Shown: one piece after another, positions 43,071-52,290 of the stretch | Layout: every line of letters starts with the position of its first letter | Position numbering within the stretch: the first letter of the stretch is position 1 | Source: Acidobacteriota bacterium | GTDB lineage: Bacteria > Acidobacteriota > Terriglobia > UBA7540 | Length of the DNA stretch: 55,161 nucleotides | Direction: 5' to 3' | Assembly (NCBI GenBank): GCA_021817045.1 | Contig: JAKAWG010000029.1 | Coordinates: 1-55,161, forward strand | Position numbers and translations under genes: made by a program | The notes under the pieces: model-generated | What the model was told of the DNA's origin: nothing | Databases searched by the model: none | Seen by the model: only the letters and a program-made list of their open reading frames with translations

Positions 43071-43529
43071 CTAGCCCTTCAGCGCCGCTAGGACTTCGCG
43101 GATGTGGCCGTCAACTTTAACCTTGGGGAAAACACGTTTCACCGTGCCGTCTTCCCCGATAACATACGTGGTGCGGACGATGCCCATGGTCTTGCGACCG
43201 TATATGTTCTTCTCCTGCCAAACGCCGTACCCTTCGAGCGTCTCATGGCCGGCGTCGGAAAGCAGGGGAAAGTTCAGCTTGTATTTGTTACGGAATTGCC
43301 GCAACTCCTCAACACTGTCACCGCTCATGCCGGCTACGCGCGCTCCCGCTTTTTCCAGTTCTTTTTTGGCGTCACGGAACTGGTTCGCCTCGCTCGTTCA
43401 ACCAGGGGTATCGGCCTTCGGAAAGAAATAGAGGACCAGAGTCTTGTCGAGCAGGTCTTTCAGGTTGACGGTTTCCCCTGAATCCGAAAGCAGGGAAAAA
43501 GACGGCGCCTTATCGCCAACGTTCAGCAT
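43071..43529 (-). CDS. bcp: Bcp-type peroxiredoxin with in-frame TGA at the catalytic position (candidate selenoprotein)
   Basis: From the ATG at 43529 (AGGGAG 7 nt upstream) the frame reads MLNVGDKAPSFSLLSD, then LVLYFFPKADTPG, then TGA (43400-43398, codon 44), then TSEANQFRDAKKELEKAGAR and on to the stop at 43071. Read through, it is a full 152-residue Bcp/PrxQ peroxiredoxin. In homologues the motif is DTPGCTxEA, and the TGA replaces exactly that peroxidatic Cys; a Sec residue there is known in other peroxiredoxins. The resolving Cys five residues on is Asn here. A hairpin with a GU-containing loop follows the TGA. Alternatives are a pseudogene or a sequencing error. Confidence 0.75.
43355..43383 (-). 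promoter_or_regulatory. SECIS-like hairpin after the bcp TGA
   Basis: CCAGTTC and GAACTGG form a perfect 7-bp stem (43383-43377 with 43361-43355) around a 15-nt loop starting CGUGACG. The loop GU lies 22 nt after the TGA, inside the 16-37 nt range described for bacterial SECIS elements. An alternative fold pairs GGCG with CGCC in the same stretch, also with GU in its loop. Confidence 0.55.
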
Positions 43530-43539
43530 GTGTCGCTCC

Positions 43540-45003
43540 CTACTGTGAGAGTTCTTTCTTCAGGATTTCTTGCACCAACTGCGGATTGGCCTGGCCGCGG
43601 GTTGCCTTCATCACCTGGCCGGTAAACCAGCCGAGGGTCGTCGTCTTGCCGTTGCGGTATTGCTCGGTCTGCTTGGGGTTGGCGGCAATCACCTCGCGCG
43701 CGGCGGCCAGGATTTTCTGAGGATCGCTGATCTGCGACAGACCCCTCTCTGCGACCACCGCTGTGGCGTGCTTCAACGAGGAAAACATTTCCGCCAGAAC
43801 TTCCTTGCCCATTTTCCCGGTGATCTTCCCGCCGGCAATCAATTGCACGAGTTCCGCCAGATTTGCAGCGGACACTGGTGATTCAGCGATCTGCCGTTTC
43901 GCCTCCTTCAGCAAATAGAGCAATTCGCTGAGCACCCAGTTGGCGGCAAGCTTAGGATCTGCTCCGCCGTCTACTACACCTTCGTAGTAGTCCGCGAGCG
44001 CACGAGAGTCGGTGAGCTGCGCGGCGTCGTAATCCGAAAGGCCATAGGCGTGCGTCAGACGCTCACGTCGAGCATCCGGGAGCTCCGGCATCGCGCGGCG
44101 TGCCTCTTCCTTCCAGGCCTCGCTCATTGCAAGCGGCAACAGGTCCGGCTCGGGAAAATAACGGTAATCGTGTGCATATTCCTTAGACCTCATGCCGTAA
44201 GTCCGCTGCTCGCGGCTATCCCACAAGCGCGTCTCCTGTGTAACTTCGTCGCCGCGCTCCAGACCTTCAATTTGCCGGTCAGTCTCATAAGTTAGCGCGC
44301 GCTGGAGAAACCGGAAAGAATTCAGGTTTTTAACCTCCGTCTTCGTGCCGAGCGCCGTCGTGCCGGCCGGGCGGACGCTGGCATTCGCGTCACAGCGTAG
44401 GCTGCCTTCCTCCATGTTGCAGTCGGAGACTTCAAGATAAAGCATGATTTGTTTAAGCCGGGTCAGGAACTCATAAGCCTCGCCGGGAGAACGTAAGTCA
44501 GGTTCAGTGACAATCTCAATCAGCGGCACGCCGGAACGGTTGAGGTCAATGTAGGAAGACACGGCGGAATCCGGGAAACCTTCGTGCAGCGATTTTCCAG
44601 CGTCTTCTTCCAAGTGTACGCGCGTGATGCCGACGCGTTTCCGTTGGCCACCCCCCTCCATTTCGAGCCAGCCGTGTTCGGCGAGCGGCTCATCGTACTG
44701 GGAAATCTGGTAACCTTTCGGCAGATCCGGGTAGAAGTAGTTCTTGCGCGAGAAACGCGACTGGGAATTAATAACGCAATTGAGCGCTATGGCAGCTTTC
44801 ATCGCCATGGTTACCGCCTCGCGATTGAGCATCGGCAAAGCACCCGGCAGGCCCAGGCACACGGGGCAGGTATGGGTGTTGGGCGGATCTCCGAAACGGG
44901 TAGAACAGCCGCAGAAGATCTTGGATCGCGTCAGGAGCTGGACGTGAACTTCCAGCCCGATCACAACGTCGTAGTTGGCCCGCGCTTCGGTGGCAAGTGG
45001 CAT
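43540..45003 (-). CDS. gatB: Aspartyl/glutamyl-tRNA amidotransferase subunit B
   Basis: The 487-residue product is GatB of the GatCAB complex, which turns misacylated Glu-tRNA(Gln) or Asp-tRNA(Asn) into the amide form. Signatures are VIGLEVHVQLLTRSKIFC, the zinc-site cysteines (FCGCS, CPVCLGLPG), FYPDLPKGYQISQYD, and the YqeY-like tail with GWFTGQVMKATRGQANP. I chose the ATG at 45003, with GAGGAG upstream, over an ATG at 45099. Confidence 0.95.
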   Translation of the reverse strand: MPLATEARANYDVVIGLEVHVQLLTRSKIFCGCSTRFGDPPNTHTCPVCLGLPGALPMLNREAVTMAMKAAIALNCVINSQSRFSRKNYFYPDLPKGYQISQYDEPLAEHGWLEMEGGGQRKRVGITRVHLEEDAGKSLHEGFPDSAVSSYIDLNRSGVPLIEIVTEPDLRSPGEAYEFLTRLKQIMLYLEVSDCNMEEGSLRCDANASVRPAGTTALGTKTEVKNLNSFRFLQRALTYETDRQIEGLERGDEVTQETRLWDSREQRTYGMRSKEYAHDYRYFPEPDLLPLAMSEAWKEEARRAMPELPDARRERLTHAYGLSDYDAAQLTDSRALADYYEGVVDGGADPKLAANWVLSELLYLLKEAKRQIAESPVSAANLAELVQLIAGGKITGKMGKEVLAEMFSSLKHATAVVAERGLSQISDPQKILAAAREVIAANPKQTEQYRNGKTTTLGWFTGQVMKATRGQANPQLVQEILKKELSQ

Positions 45004-45158
45004 CGCACGCGCTCCTCGCAGTTGCCTCGAAGAGCCCATTATATCGGAGGTCATATCAGAATCACATCTTTTCGATCTAAACTTTGAACTGGACATCAAG
45101 GTTTGGCTTCTATACCTTCATGGGAGGGTAACCATCCGTTATACGAAGAGAGCCGTCG

Positions 45159-47444
45159 ATGACTGACCGGCGTAGGTTTTTAAGGCAAGCGAGCGTTCTG
45201 GCGAGCATTCCGTGGGCAAAAGCATCGCTGGATTCGGAGCGGGCGGCCGAGAGTTCCACGGCAGAGGAACCCACCTCTCAAACCAAAACCGGCGGGCTCC
45301 TGGTCCTTGAAAACAGCGAGATGCGCCTGGTCATTCATCCTGGTGGATGGGCTCAGAGCCTTGTCCACAAGCTGACTGGTCAAGAGTGCCTGGCCGTCGG
45401 CGTGCAGGAACCGATGTTTACCGTGACACAATACCGGCCATACGACAACGAGCTGCAATTGGCGTATCCGGCGAAAATCACAAGCTTCCCTGCCCAAAAC
45501 GTGCGACGCGATGGCGACAATCTCATTGTAACTTTCGCACAGGTCGGCTACGAGGGAACGATAAGCACGAAGGTGACCGACGCCTACATCGCCTTCCGCC
45601 TGGAACGGCTTGAGTACAACGGATACACGCCACTTAGACCCAAGTGGAAGACTCCGATTGACGAAACGCTGTTTCTGCAGTTGCCGGTGAACAACCGCAA
45701 GAACTTCGGTGAGTGGCTGAACGTGACATGGGACCACGATGTCGCCGTGAATGTTCTCGGTACGGATCACTACGCTCGAATTGACGCTCATGCTCGCCGG
45801 GGTTACCACCTGCTCCAAGCCGGGACAGTTCGCACCGTGCAACTCGAAAGCGTGGGGGCGGCGCTGATTGTGACCAAGACTTCCCGTCTACTCGATCGCA
45901 TCGCTCGTGTCGAAGAAGATTTTGACCTGCCGCGCGGCGTTGAGAGCCGCCAGCGGAAAGAGTACAAGTACTCATACTACGAAGTTCTGGATATGTCACC
46001 CGCAAACGCTGATCGGCATATCCATTTTGCGAAAATGGGCGGCTTCAGAACCATGGACATCTACTACCGCGCTTTTGCAACCGCCGGCCATTTTAACTGG
46101 CGCCCGGACTACCCAAACGGGATGAGCGACCTGATGGGGATCACGGCGAAAATTAGCTCGGCAGGAATGATCCCAGGCTTTCATATCCATTACACGAAGG
46201 TCGATAAGACAGATTCTTATGTAACACCCGTCCCTGACCCTCGTTTGAATTTGACCCGGGTGCTTACCTTGGTGGATCCAATCGACACCGATTCGACCAC
46301 GATCACCGTGGAGGAGAACCTGGAATATTGTCCCATGGAAGAAGGCCGGCGATTTTTGAGAGTCGCTGACGAAGTAATCGAATACGAAAACTTCACCCTT
46401 GGTCGCCCCTACCAATTTCGCGGGTGCAGGCGCGCGGCGCTTGGGACGGGAGCGGGAAACTACAAGCCGGGGGAGAAGATTGGATTACTCGACGTCAGTC
46501 ACCAGACAAACCTCGTGCTGATCACTCAAGACACGGACATCGAGCACGAAATTGCCGCGCGACTGGGCGAAATATATCGCAGCGCGGGATTCCGCTTTAT
46601 TTATTACGACGGGGCTCAGGATGTGCCGCCACCTTATTGGTTCACGGTCTCGCGGCCACAATGGACGGTGTATCAACAGTGGGATCCCGTGCCGCTATGG
46701 GGCGAGGGAGCGTGCAAATCACATTTTTCTTGGCACATTCTGACACGGGGAAACGCTTTCGATGTCTTTAAGCCGGAAGTAATGAAAGCGGCCATCCGTG
46801 CCTATCCTGCTTCGGAAATCCAACGGGTCTCTAAGGATTTTACCCGCATCAATTTTGGTTGGATTGGATACTGGGCGCCAAGCGAGCAAACGATCGGCGA
46901 CCAACCCGACATGCTCGAGTATGTGACCAGCCGCGCCGCAGGCTGGGGCTGTCCCATCGCTCTCCTCGGGGATTTGCAGGCGCTTGAGGCACACCCACGC
47001 ACAGCAGACAATCTGGAAGTCCTCAAAAGGTGGGAAGACGTCCGCGCCACCGACTGGCTAAGCCTCGAACAGAAAATGGCATTGCGAGATCTTGATCAGG
47101 AGTATACGCTGCTGATCAACGAACAAGGCAAATTCGAGCTTGTTCCCTGCGGGCAGATTGAGCGAGTGGCGGGAGCTGACAAACCCGGCCGCGCGTTCGT
47201 ATTTGAGCGCCACGAGACCACGTACGTCGTGTTCTGGCACACTTCAGGCGAAGGACAGATTGAAGTTCCGCTAAGGGAAAGTCAGGTGAGCTTGATGAGG
47301 GAATTGGGTAAGCCGGTGAAGTTCAAGGGAGGAAAGGAATCTGTAACTCTCCCACTTGGAAACAAAATGTACCTTGAGTGCCTCGGCGTCAGCCGCCCCG
47401 AAGCTGTCGTGGCGTTTCAGAAAGCAAGAATTTTTGGAGTCTGA
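45159..47444 (+). CDS. Tat-exported glycosidase-like protein
   Basis: The 761-residue product starts MTDRRRFLRQASVLASIPWA, a twin-arginine-type signal. Two beta-rich blocks come first (to about 260), then a TIM-barrel-like part with FRTMDIYYRAFATAG, PDYPNGMSDLMGI, SAGMIPGFHIHYT and FRFIYYDGAQDVPPPYW, resembling clan GH-D/GH36-like enzymes; Asp in YYDGAQD is a candidate catalytic residue. A beta-rich C-terminal domain follows. The exact family and substrate are not known to me. It heads a cluster with an aldolase, an oxidoreductase and a sugar kinase. Confidence 0.65.
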   Translation: MTDRRRFLRQASVLASIPWAKASLDSERAAESSTAEEPTSQTKTGGLLVLENSEMRLVIHPGGWAQSLVHKLTGQECLAVGVQEPMFTVTQYRPYDNELQLAYPAKITSFPAQNVRRDGDNLIVTFAQVGYEGTISTKVTDAYIAFRLERLEYNGYTPLRPKWKTPIDETLFLQLPVNNRKNFGEWLNVTWDHDVAVNVLGTDHYARIDAHARRGYHLLQAGTVRTVQLESVGAALIVTKTSRLLDRIARVEEDFDLPRGVESRQRKEYKYSYYEVLDMSPANADRHIHFAKMGGFRTMDIYYRAFATAGHFNWRPDYPNGMSDLMGITAKISSAGMIPGFHIHYTKVDKTDSYVTPVPDPRLNLTRVLTLVDPIDTDSTTITVEENLEYCPMEEGRRFLRVADEVIEYENFTLGRPYQFRGCRRAALGTGAGNYKPGEKIGLLDVSHQTNLVLITQDTDIEHEIAARLGEIYRSAGFRFIYYDGAQDVPPPYWFTVSRPQWTVYQQWDPVPLWGEGACKSHFSWHILTRGNAFDVFKPEVMKAAIRAYPASEIQRVSKDFTRINFGWIGYWAPSEQTIGDQPDMLEYVTSRAAGWGCPIALLGDLQALEAHPRTADNLEVLKRWEDVRATDWLSLEQKMALRDLDQEYTLLINEQGKFELVPCGQIERVAGADKPGRAFVFERHETTYVVFWHTSGEGQIEVPLRESQVSLMRELGKPVKFKGGKESVTLPLGNKMYLECLGVSRPEAVVAFQKARIFGV

Positions 47445-47527
47445 AGATCGAGCTCTTACGGTTCGCTGACGGCTTCCGCACAAAACCGAGAACCGCAATA
47501 GGCTTCAATGGGTTAGAGGAGAAAGAC

Positions 47528-48490
47528 ATGCCTTACGCATTGGAACGCTTTCGGGGAATATTTCCGGCGGCGCTCACAATGTTCGATCGGGACAACGACT
47601 TGGACGAAGAGGCCACCGCGCGCCACTGGGACTGGTTGATTACGCATCAAAAAGCCGACGGTCTGATAATTACAGGTACGAGCGGCGAATTCATCGCTCT
47701 GACCTACGAAGAACGGGTCAGAGTATTCAAGCTGGCTCGGGATGTAGTTCGGGGTCGAGTACCGGTGATTTTCGGCTCTGGTCACTATAGCACCAAGCTC
47801 ACCATCAAGCTGTCGGAGGAAGCCCAGAAGTGTGGTGCGGACGCCCTGATCGTGATCCTTCCCTATTACCAAAAGCCTTCGAAACCCGCGGTAATTGAAC
47901 ATTTTCGCCGGGTGCGCAAAGCGACGAACCTTCCGATCATGCTGTACAACAATCCTCACAATTCCGCGTGTGTCGATCTTAATCCACGGGAGATCGCCCA
48001 ACTCGTTGAGGAGGACGTCCTGCACATGGTGAAGTCCACTTACGGCACCGTCGAGCCCATTCACGATTTGAGCTTAATGGTCGGCAACCGGATGTCAATC
48101 TTTTATGGTTCATTTCTTGCGGCTTACGAAGGGTTGTGTGCGGGCGCACACGGATGGATCAGCGGAATACTCAACGTTGTGACTCCTGCGGCAAAGGCCA
48201 TGCGACATGCTATTGTGGTGGAGAATGACGCTCGGAAAGGCTTTCAGATCTGGAAACGAATTTTGCCTGTTGTTCATTTGTGGACCTACCAGCAGATTGG
48301 TCCGGTCAGCGATCTGGCGATCTATCGGTCAATATTGAAATTTTGGGGATTTTGTGGCGGCTACTCCCGCGACCCGTTCTTTCCGCTTGATGAAGAACAG
48401 GAAAGGAAGCTGGCTGAGCTTCTGAAGAAGTCGGGCTGGATGGACCCACAACACGTGCTAGACGGCGTCTACTCCGCGAAGCCCGCGTGA
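47528..48490 (+). CDS. DapA-family aldolase/lyase
   Basis: The 320-residue product belongs to the dihydrodipicolinate synthase/N-acetylneuraminate lyase family. It has ITGTSGEFIALTYEER (carboxylate-binding loop), the proton-relay Tyr in LYNNPHNS, and a Schiff-base Lys in HMVKSTYGTVEP. The position in a sugar cluster favours a sugar-acid aldolase or dehydratase over lysine synthesis. The ATG at 47528 follows GAGGAGAAAGAC; the longer frame to 47378 overlaps the gene before it and is rejected. Confidence 0.88.
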   Translation: MPYALERFRGIFPAALTMFDRDNDLDEEATARHWDWLITHQKADGLIITGTSGEFIALTYEERVRVFKLARDVVRGRVPVIFGSGHYSTKLTIKLSEEAQKCGADALIVILPYYQKPSKPAVIEHFRRVRKATNLPIMLYNNPHNSACVDLNPREIAQLVEEDVLHMVKSTYGTVEPIHDLSLMVGNRMSIFYGSFLAAYEGLCAGAHGWISGILNVVTPAAKAMRHAIVVENDARKGFQIWKRILPVVHLWTYQQIGPVSDLAIYRSILKFWGFCGGYSRDPFFPLDEEQERKLAELLKKSGWMDPQHVLDGVYSAKPA

Positions 48491-48544
48491 TCGATGTCTC
48501 GGCAGGACGAGGCATGAGCCCGATTTGAGGAATCGGAAACGAAC

Positions 48545-49450
48545 GTGATCCGTGTGGCGATGATTGGTTATGGCGCCGTGGCATCCGTTCACGCAGCGAA
48601 GCTGGGAAGCAGACCCGACGTTCAACTCGTCTCAGTTTACGGCCCCCGGTGCGAAAAGGCTGTGTTGTTTGCCTTGACGCATGGCATCCAGCGGGTGTGC
48701 AACAGCGTTAAAGAAGCGGTAGCGGGCGCGAATGTGGCGATTGTCTGCTCGCCGACTTCAGTCCACTTTGAACAGACCCGTGAATGTCTGGAGTGCGGTG
48801 TTCACACTCTTGTCGAATTTCCCCCGTGCGAAAATTCGGGGCAGGCCGAAGAGTTGGTCAGCCTTGCCGGGCGGAAGGGCGTGAAACTCGCGTGCGCCCA
48901 CACCAGTCGTTTCCTCGCCCCTTATGCTCGGACGAAGGCAGCCATTCAGTCGGGAAGGCTCGGAGAAATTCAGCAGGTCAACTATGTGCGTTCCCACAAG
49001 CTCCGCGAGCGGAGCTGGACGGATAACGCGCTATTGCACCACGCCGGCCATCCCATTGATTTGCTGTTTTTCTGGTGCGGCGGATTTGAACCTATCGGAT
49101 GCGTTGCTCTTCCCGATGTGCGGCAACCGCACACCGTGTCACTCCTCGCCAAGCTCCCTTCCGGCGGCCCGGTTACGATCACCGTGACGTATGCGGCACG
49201 CATCTATCAAGTTCGCATGATGATTGTGGGAGGACAACACACCATCGAGACCGATGGCTTCAGTTATGCCAAGTCGGACCTTCCCGAATTGGAGTTCACA
49301 GGTGATGAACGGGAAACTTACGAAGAGGCCATTCTTCGCCAAGATATCCAATTTCTTTGTCACTGCCAAGGCGTCGGAAGCTTCGTAAGCTGGGAGGAAA
49401 CCCTCAAGATACTCCGCGCCACCGATGCTTTTCGGGCGCTCGCGACGTGA
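48545..49450 (+). CDS. Gfo/Idh/MocA-family oxidoreductase
   Basis: The 301-residue product has an NAD(P) fold (VAMIGYGAVASVHAAKLG) and a C-terminal alpha/beta domain with HHAGHPIDLLFFWCG. The usual EKP motif, whose Lys helps catalysis, reads VEFPPCENSG here, so that lysine is missing, as in some family members with EYP or EFP. The substrate is unknown, probably a sugar or its acid. GTG start at 48545 with GGAAACGAAC upstream. It follows the aldolase by 54 bp. Confidence 0.85.
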   Translation: MIRVAMIGYGAVASVHAAKLGSRPDVQLVSVYGPRCEKAVLFALTHGIQRVCNSVKEAVAGANVAIVCSPTSVHFEQTRECLECGVHTLVEFPPCENSGQAEELVSLAGRKGVKLACAHTSRFLAPYARTKAAIQSGRLGEIQQVNYVRSHKLRERSWTDNALLHHAGHPIDLLFFWCGGFEPIGCVALPDVRQPHTVSLLAKLPSGGPVTITVTYAARIYQVRMMIVGGQHTIETDGFSYAKSDLPELEFTGDERETYEEAILRQDIQFLCHCQGVGSFVSWEETLKILRATDAFRALAT

Positions 49451-49557
49451 CGATAGTCAGATTGCTTTTCCGCCTGCAGTCTTTACCAGAGCGAGCCTGA
49501 ACGTAGAGCGGAGCGGACCATGCGTATGATCTCTTATGACGTGGAGGCTAACGAGCA

Positions 49558-50544
49558 ATGAGCGAAAGAGTTTGGGCTGGCGTCGACGTGGGAGGAACGA
49601 AAACCGCGCTCGTACTTTCTTCGAGTCCTCCCGCTGTCCTTGAGCGGATTGAGTTTGCCACTTTGCCCGCTGAAGGTCCTGAACGGGCTCTTCATTTAAT
49701 CATGACGGGGATACACGAGCTCCTTGCCAAGCGGGGACTAACAGAGGATGGCCTCCGTGGGATCGGGGTGAGCTGTGGCGGTCCTTTGGATCGCGTTGCC
49801 GGCGTTGTACAATCGCCGCCTAACCTCCCCACGTGGGTCGATGTTCCGGTCACGTCAATCCTTGAGCAGGAGTTCCACATCGGCTGTCAACTTGAGAATG
49901 ACGCCAATGCGGGAGCAGTGGCGGAGCATCGGTACGGCGCGGGCCAGGGATGCCAGGACATGGTGTTTCTGACTATGGGCACGGGGTTGGGAGCGGGCAT
50001 CATCACCGACGGACGGCTCTACCATGGCGTTTCAGACCTTGCCGGAGAGATCGGGCACGTTCGGCTGACTCCCCGCGGGCCCATTGGATATAACAAAGCA
50101 GGTTCGGTTGAAGGTTGGGCGAGCGGAGGCGGTATGGCTCAAGTGGCCGCACGCTCTGTCGAGGCGGCAATGAAGAGAGAAAAGAAAACCTTGCTGGAGC
50201 CATACTTACGAGACAACCAAGCGATCACAGCCCGAGATGTCGCCTTAGCCGCACAAGAAGGAGACGCCTTGGCCAAGCAAATTCTTCGCTCGACGGGAAG
50301 ACGATTAGGTCAGGCTCTAGCCATTCTCATCGACATCCTCAATCCCGAGCGCATTGTGATTGGAGGACTCGCCATGCGATTGGGTGAAACTCTGCTGGCA
50401 CCTGCCCGAGCGGTCGTCAAACGCGAGGCACTGGCCGCTGATATTTGCCAAATTGTGCCTGCCTCCTTGGATGAGCGGATCGGTGACGTTGCCGCCCTCT
50501 GCGTCGCGGTGGGCCTCGATTCGACCGCAGCAATGAAATCGTGA
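49558..50544 (+). CDS. ROK-family sugar kinase
   Basis: The 328-residue product has GVDVGGTKTALVL (ATP), LENDANAGAVAEH (catalytic Asp), MGTGLGAGII and AGEIGHVRL. The zinc motif normally seen after this (CxCGxxGCxE) is GPIGYNKAGSVEGWASGGG here, with no cysteines, a known cysteine-free variant. It would phosphorylate a hexose or N-acyl-hexosamine released by the cluster's glycosidase. ATG at 49558 with GGAGG about 15 nt upstream. Confidence 0.9.
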   Translation: MSERVWAGVDVGGTKTALVLSSSPPAVLERIEFATLPAEGPERALHLIMTGIHELLAKRGLTEDGLRGIGVSCGGPLDRVAGVVQSPPNLPTWVDVPVTSILEQEFHIGCQLENDANAGAVAEHRYGAGQGCQDMVFLTMGTGLGAGIITDGRLYHGVSDLAGEIGHVRLTPRGPIGYNKAGSVEGWASGGGMAQVAARSVEAAMKREKKTLLEPYLRDNQAITARDVALAAQEGDALAKQILRSTGRRLGQALAILIDILNPERIVIGGLAMRLGETLLAPARAVVKREALAADICQIVPASLDERIGDVAALCVAVGLDSTAAMKS

Positions 50545-50577
50545 TCGGCGCAGGCGCCATCGACTGAAGTGCGCACG

Positions 50578-51078
50578 TCAGTCATGAGGCTCAAGATGGG
50601 AGTAGACCGGCAGGTGTTGGCCCGCGCTCACGAGGTCATAAAGATTCAGGAGGGGTACATTGTGAAGTAGCCAAAACAAGCCAAGCTGGCTCACCACCTC
50701 GCGGAGCTGAGCAGATTCCACGGGTTTGCGCACATAGCCGTTGCAGCACCTGTCGTAGACTTTGATCACCTCTTCCTGATCACGGGACGTGGTCAGGATA
50801 ATAACCGGGAGCCGCTCGGTGCGCGGGTCAGCGCGCTCGCGACTCAACACCTCAAAGCCGTCAACCTTCGGCAGGTTTAGGTCCAAGAGCACCAGAGTGG
50901 GCATTGCCGTCAAATCTCGCGCGGAATGGGTACCCATGCCAAACAGATAGTCCAGTGCCTCGGCGCCGTCGCGCGCCACGGCGAGTTGGTTTGAAATATT
51001 GGCCGCTCGAAAGGCGCGTCGCGTCAATTCCTCGTCGTCCGGATTGTCTTCGACGAGCAAAATGGTTTTATCCTTCAT
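50578..51078 (-). CDS. Response regulator (receiver only)
   Basis: The 166-residue product is a single receiver domain: acidic pair VEDNPDD, phospho-acceptor in [16 protein letters not shown] and the conserved Lys in VRKPV. It lacks a DNA-binding output domain; the tail is about 30 residues. The start overlaps the end of the histidine-kinase frame by 11 bp, so the two form a phosphorelay pair of the Rcp1 kind. Confidence 0.92.
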   Translation of the reverse strand: MKDKTILLVEDNPDDEELTRRAFRAANISNQLAVARDGAEALDYLFGMGTHSARDLTAMPTLVLLDLNLPKVDGFEVLSRERADPRTERLPVIILTTSRDQEEVIKVYDRCCNGYVRKPVESAQLREVVSQLGLFWLLHNVPLLNLYDLVSAGQHLPVYSHLEPHD

Positions 51079-52162
51079 CTATGCCCTCAGGCAGTGCGAA
51101 GTAGAAAGTAGCTCCGTGACCTACCGAACCCTCCCCAAAAACCTCGCCGCCGTGGCGGTGAATGATGCGCTGAACCGTAGCGAGACCAACGCCGGTGCCT
51201 GGAAAATCCGAGATGCTGTGCAGTCGCTGAAAGACTCCAAACAGTTTACTCGCGTATCTCATGTCAAACCCAGCGCCGTTGTCTTACACAAAAAATGTGC
51301 GGCTTCCATTCCGGCCCGCGCAGGTTCCCAATTCGATCCGGGCCGCCCCCTCCTTCGAAGTGTATTTCCAGGCGTTCCCCAGCAGATTTTTCAGGACCAG
51401 CTTGAGCAACCCCGGATCGCTCTGCGCCGTAAGCCCATCTGGAATAGTCACGTCTACTTTGCGCTCGGAATCGAGGCGACGTAGGTCGTTCACAATCTCA
51501 CGGGTGGCGGTGGTGAGGTCAACATCTTGACGCCGCATTTCCGTTCTGGTTACTCGCGACAAGCTGAGGAGATCATCAATCAATTGTGCCATCCGCTGCG
51601 TGGCGATGCGGACTCTCTGCAAGTATCGCCGGCCTTGCTCGTCGAGTTTGTCTTTATGATCTTTAAGGAGAATATCGCTGAAGCCGTCGATGGTTCGGAG
51701 CGGAGCGCGAAGGTCGTGTGAGACAGAATAACAGAAGGCTTCGAGCTCTTTGGTCGCCATTTGGAGCTCCCGGGTACGCGCTTTGACTCGCCACTCCAAC
51801 TCGGCATTAAGCTGCGCCACTTCATCTTGCGCGCGCTTCCGCTCGCCAATCTCATCGATCAGTTTCCGGTTAACCGCCTGGACCCGGCGCCGACGATGTT
51901 CCGCCACCACGGCAAGAGCAATTGCTGTCCACAGCAGAATCGTCAGAATGAAGATCACCGCGAGGCCAAGTTGCCCGACCGTCACACGCACATCCGGCTT
52001 GGCGTGAAAAAGGCCCAATTTGACTGCATAGGTTTTCGGTGACACGCGATAGCTTTGTTGTGCCTCCCGAACTCCGATCCAATAGCCGGAGGCTATAGCA
52101 ACGAAAAGCGCCGCCCAGACCAGCGCAAGCCGGAATTTGGCCGTAATCTTTTTGGTTAGCAT
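51068..52162 (-). pseudogene. Histidine kinase interrupted by an in-frame TAA
   Basis: Read through, the 364-codon frame is a membrane kinase: two helices (about 12-30 and 63-88), a coiled coil, a HisKA box with His149 (SVSHDLRAPLRTI) and an HATPase domain ([36 protein letters not shown]). A TAA at codon 293 (51286-51284) replaces the residue just before DNGAGFDM, and the frame continues unbroken after it. A product ending there would lack most of the ATP site. It may be a true nonsense mutation or an assembly error. ATG at 52162. Confidence 0.75.
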
Positions 52163-52205
52163 GTCCGTTCTACCGGGGTTTTCATATCATCGTGGCAATG
52201 TTTTC

Positions 52206-52258
52206 TGTAGCGGCGCTCTCTGAGCGCCGAACTACCGGCGACGAGACGCCGCCGCTAC
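52206..52258. repeat. Palindromic repeat element, copy 2
   Basis: TGTAGCGGCG (52206-52215) and CGCCGCTAC (52250-52258) are inverted ends like those of the 25606-25695 element, with an inner GCGCTCTCTGAGCGC hairpin. It lies between the kinase gene and the TonB-receptor relic. Confidence 0.65.
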
Positions 52259-52290
52259 TGCATTGGAGTCACTATAACGTGTAATCCTCA

